Source of the DNA: Hydrogenophaga sp.
GTDB lineage: Bacteria; Pseudomonadota; Gammaproteobacteria; Burkholderiales; Burkholderiaceae_C
Reading direction: 5' to 3'
Length of the DNA stretch: 34,459 nucleotides
Assembly (NCBI GenBank): GCA_021154985.1
Contig: JAJNQE010000050.1
Span: forward strand, 1-34,459
Part shown: in pieces, positions 32,365 to 34,459 of the stretch
Layout of the letters: every line of letters begins with the position of its first letter
Numbering within the stretch: position 1 is the first letter of the stretch
Program-made: the position numbers and the translations under genes
Notes under the pieces: model-generated
The model's database searches: none
Seen by the model: only the letters and a program-made list of their open reading frames with translations
What the model was told of the DNA's origin: nothing

Positions 32365-34434
32365 ATGAACGCCATTACCCAAACCGAAGCCCGCGCCCTC
32401 AACACCGCCGCCGCTATCCCGCTGGAAGCCGCCGACCCGACCAAGAACCTGATTTTGGTTCCGCTGTCGCGGCTGGTGTCGCGTCCGACCGGGCGCAACG
32501 TGCGCAAGACCCCGCGCATGTCCATTCCCGAATTGGCCGCTTCTATCCAGCGTGTCGGCCTGCTGCAAAACCTCATCGTCATTGCCGCCGCCGATGGCGA
32601 GCATTACGAAGTGGTGGCCGGTGGCCGCAGGCTGGCCGCGTTGAAGCTGCTGGCGAAGAAGCGCCGCATCAGCAAGGAATGGGAAGTGCCTTGCCTGCTG
32701 GTGGCCGATGGCACCGCCCGCACGGCCAGCCTCACCGAGAACGTGCAGCGCGAAGCCATGCACCCCGCCGACCAGTTCGAGGCATTCGCCGCGCTGGTGG
32801 CCGAAGGCCGACCCATCGAGGACATAGCCGCCGATTTCAGCGTGTCCCCGCTGGTGGTGCAGCGCCGCTTGAAGCTGGCGAACGTGTCGCCCCGCCTGCT
32901 GGCCGACTACCGCGCCGAAGCCGTGACACTCGATCAGTTGATGGCCCTTGCCATCACCGACGACCACACCGCGCAGGAAACCGCGTTCTACGACGCGCCG
33001 ACGTGGCAGCGCCAGCCGTCCGCGCTGCGCGACCGCCTCACCGAGCGCGAGATTGACGCATTCCGGCATCCGCTGGTGCGTTTTGTGGGGCTGGACACCT
33101 ACGAAGCCACAGGCGGTGGCATCCGCCGCGACCTGTTCGCGGAAGGCGACGCGGGCGTGTATCTGACCGATGCCGCGCTGCTGGAACGGATGGCGCAAGA
33201 CAAGCTGGCGGGCATCGCCGCCGAGGTGAAGGCCGAAGGTTGGGCGTGGGTGGATGCGACCCCCGCCGTGACCCATGCCGACCTGCACGCCTTCCAGCGT
33301 GCGCCGAAGGAACGGCGCGAACCGACCAAGCGCGAAGCGCAGCGCATCGGGAGGCTGCAAACCAAGCTGCACGAACTGGCCGCCGCCGTGGATGATGCGC
33401 TGGACGCTGACGACGAGGAAAAGGCCGACGCCTTGCAGGAGGAAGGCGAAGCCGTGGGCGAGCAGTTGCAGGCGCTGGAAGATGGCTTGCAGGACTACGG
33501 CGCGACCGTGAAGGCCGCAGCCGGTGCCATCGTCACTATCGACCGCAGCGGCGATGCGGTGGTGCATCGCGGGCTGCTGCGCGAAGCCGAAGCCAAGGCG
33601 CTGCGCACGCTGGAGCGGCTGCGGCAGGGTTTCGGCAGCGAAGCCGAGAACGACGACGAAGGCGAGGACGGAGACGACGACGCGCAGCCCAAGACCGCCG
33701 CCATGTCCGACAAGCTGGCGCAGCGGTTGAGCGCCCACCGCACCGCCGCGCTGCAAATCGAAGTCGCCCGGCATCCGCAAGTGGCGCTGGCCGCGCTGGT
33801 GCATGGCATGGTGCAGACTGTCTTGCAGGACAGCCACTACGGCCACGACCTGCCGCTGGGCGTGCGCCTGACCGTGAAAGACCGGCTGGAAGGCTTGGCC
33901 CCGGACATACCGGATTCGCCCGCCGCCGTGGCGCTGCGCGAGTTGCAGCAGGTGGCAGGCGAAGCCTTGCCGGAGAACAGCGCCGAACTGTTCGCCGTGC
34001 TGCTGGCGAAGTCGCAAGATGAACTGGTGCGCCTGCTGGCGGTATGCGTGGCCGTCACGGTGGACGTGGTGACACTTCGCGCCACGCCGCAGCAACCGGG
34101 CGCGGAACTGGCGCAGGCCGTGGGGCTGGACATGGCCGCATGGTGGAAGCCCACCAATGAGGGTTATTTCCGCCACATCGCCAAGCCCGCCATTCTGGAA
34201 GCCGTGGAGCAGTACGCCCCGGCGCACGTCACCCGGCTGGCGAAGTTGAAGAAGGCCGACATTGCCAGCGAAGCCGAGCGGCTGGCCGATGGCACCGGCT
34301 GGATGCCTGCCATCTTCAAGGCCGAAGGCACCGACGACACCACGGCGCAGGATGCGCCGCAGGCCGTGACGGACGACGAGCCGGAAGCCATCGACAACGA
34401 CGACGAGCAGCAGGCCCACGCACTCGCCGCCTGA
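32365..34434 (+). CDS. Long ParB/RepB/Spo0J-family protein
   Basis: A 689-residue protein, about twice the size of chromosomal ParB. The N-terminal ParB domain (about 30-135) has GGRRLAALK (86-94), the CTP/nuclease-like loop, and SLTENVQREAMHPADQFEAF. A helix-turn-helix follows (about 150-175: IEDIAADFSVSPLVVQRRLKLANVS). The remaining ~500 residues are helical and charged, with an acidic stretch near 430-440 (NDDEGEDGDDD) and an acidic tail (DDEPEAIDNDDEQ). ATG at 32365 has ATAGGAG upstream. It probably acts in maintenance of the excised element or in DNA processing; the long C-terminal part is unassigned. The window ends 25 bases after the stop. Confidence 0.92.
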   Translation: MNAITQTEARALNTAAAIPLEAADPTKNLILVPLSRLVSRPTGRNVRKTPRMSIPELAASIQRVGLLQNLIVIAAADGEHYEVVAGGRRLAALKLLAKKRRISKEWEVPCLLVADGTARTASLTENVQREAMHPADQFEAFAALVAEGRPIEDIAADFSVSPLVVQRRLKLANVSPRLLADYRAEAVTLDQLMALAITDDHTAQETAFYDAPTWQRQPSALRDRLTEREIDAFRHPLVRFVGLDTYEATGGGIRRDLFAEGDAGVYLTDAALLERMAQDKLAGIAAEVKAEGWAWVDATPAVTHADLHAFQRAPKERREPTKREAQRIGRLQTKLHELAAAVDDALDADDEEKADALQEEGEAVGEQLQALEDGLQDYGATVKAAAGAIVTIDRSGDAVVHRGLLREAEAKALRTLERLRQGFGSEAENDDEGEDGDDDAQPKTAAMSDKLAQRLSAHRTAALQIEVARHPQVALAALVHGMVQTVLQDSHYGHDLPLGVRLTVKDRLEGLAPDIPDSPAAVALRELQQVAGEALPENSAELFAVLLAKSQDELVRLLAVCVAVTVDVVTLRATPQQPGAELAQAVGLDMAAWWKPTNEGYFRHIAKPAILEAVEQYAPAHVTRLAKLKKADIASEAERLADGTGWMPAIFKAEGTDDTTAQDAPQAVTDDEPEAIDNDDEQQAHALAA

Positions 34435-34459
34435 CCTTCACCACCACCGAGCGCCCCGG

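Larger units (their letters stand above)
25244..34459 (+). mobile_element. Left end of an integrative element (ICE-like), incomplete
   Basis: The gene order int, DUF1016 nuclease, short RadC, DUF932, ParB-like, all rightward, replaces backbone content after 25.25 kb and runs off the window. This suite is typical of Tn4371-type ICEs. Conjugation genes are not in view. A leftward, AT-richer ATPase gene is inserted as cargo between RadC and DUF932. Confidence 0.7.

Noticed and set aside
31792..34419. 875-codon leftward frame opposite the ParB-like gene
   Set aside because: It is the antisense of a well-supported ParB gene; its composition (His-, Gln-, Arg-, Gly-rich) is typical of a GC-rich shadow frame, with no domain motif.

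Overview
The window looks like a chromosomal segment of a GC-rich betaproteobacterium, most likely order Burkholderiales, family Comamonadaceae. The assignment is an inference. It rests on high-GC codon use, an orphan Bug-type (TctC) solute-binding protein, PEP-CTERM sorting signals, an aroC-MFS gene pair, a gcvT-gcvH-gcvP operon behind a tandem glycine riboswitch, and scoAB divergent from a PAS-LuxR regulator.

Positions 1 to about 25.2 kb are ordinary backbone. At 0.1-6.5 kb lie a small cupin protein, three shikimate-pathway genes (aroC, aroQ, aroE), an MFS and an EamA transporter, and a secreted SGNH hydrolase with a PEP-CTERM tail. At 6.5-9.2 kb a DsbA-family oxidoreductase converges on a B12-type radical SAM protein with an unusual CX4CX2C cluster motif. 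A pair of inverted, MITE-like repeats fills the 474-bp gap up to the glycine-cleavage operon (gcvP, gcvH and gcvT, all leftward), which is headed by the riboswitch near 14.2 kb. A small unknown gene and ETF-ubiquinone oxidoreductase follow leftward. An SDR-transporter-thioesterase operon then runs rightward. Next come a DUF5666 periplasmic protein, two head-to-head AhpD/CMD-fold proteins, a Bug solute-binding protein, a PAS-LuxR regulator divergent from the ketone-body CoA transferase scoAB with a palindrome between them, a TMEM165/GDT1 transporter, tRNA-Gly(CCC) and a second PEP-CTERM protein.

From about 25.24 kb to the right edge the content changes to the left end of an integrative element: tyrosine integrase, DUF1016 (YhcG) PD-(D/E)XK nuclease, short RadC/JAMM protein, DUF932 protein and a very long ParB-like protein. 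This order resembles Tn4371-family ICEs, and a TTTTTTAT candidate att core lies in the T-tract of the last chromosomal terminator. The element continues past the window.

Between radC and the DUF932 gene sits an oppositely oriented, visibly AT-richer 767-codon gene. It encodes an AAA_13 ATPase with a CXXC zinc-hook and an R-x3-E...H motif near its C-terminus, which is the layout of RloC-type anticodon nucleases. It looks like a defence cargo gene and is the strongest candidate for an interesting system here. It is flanked by GC-rich, repeat-laden non-coding stretches (27.7-28.0 kb and 30.9-31.45 kb) with nested inverted repeats that no gene explains.
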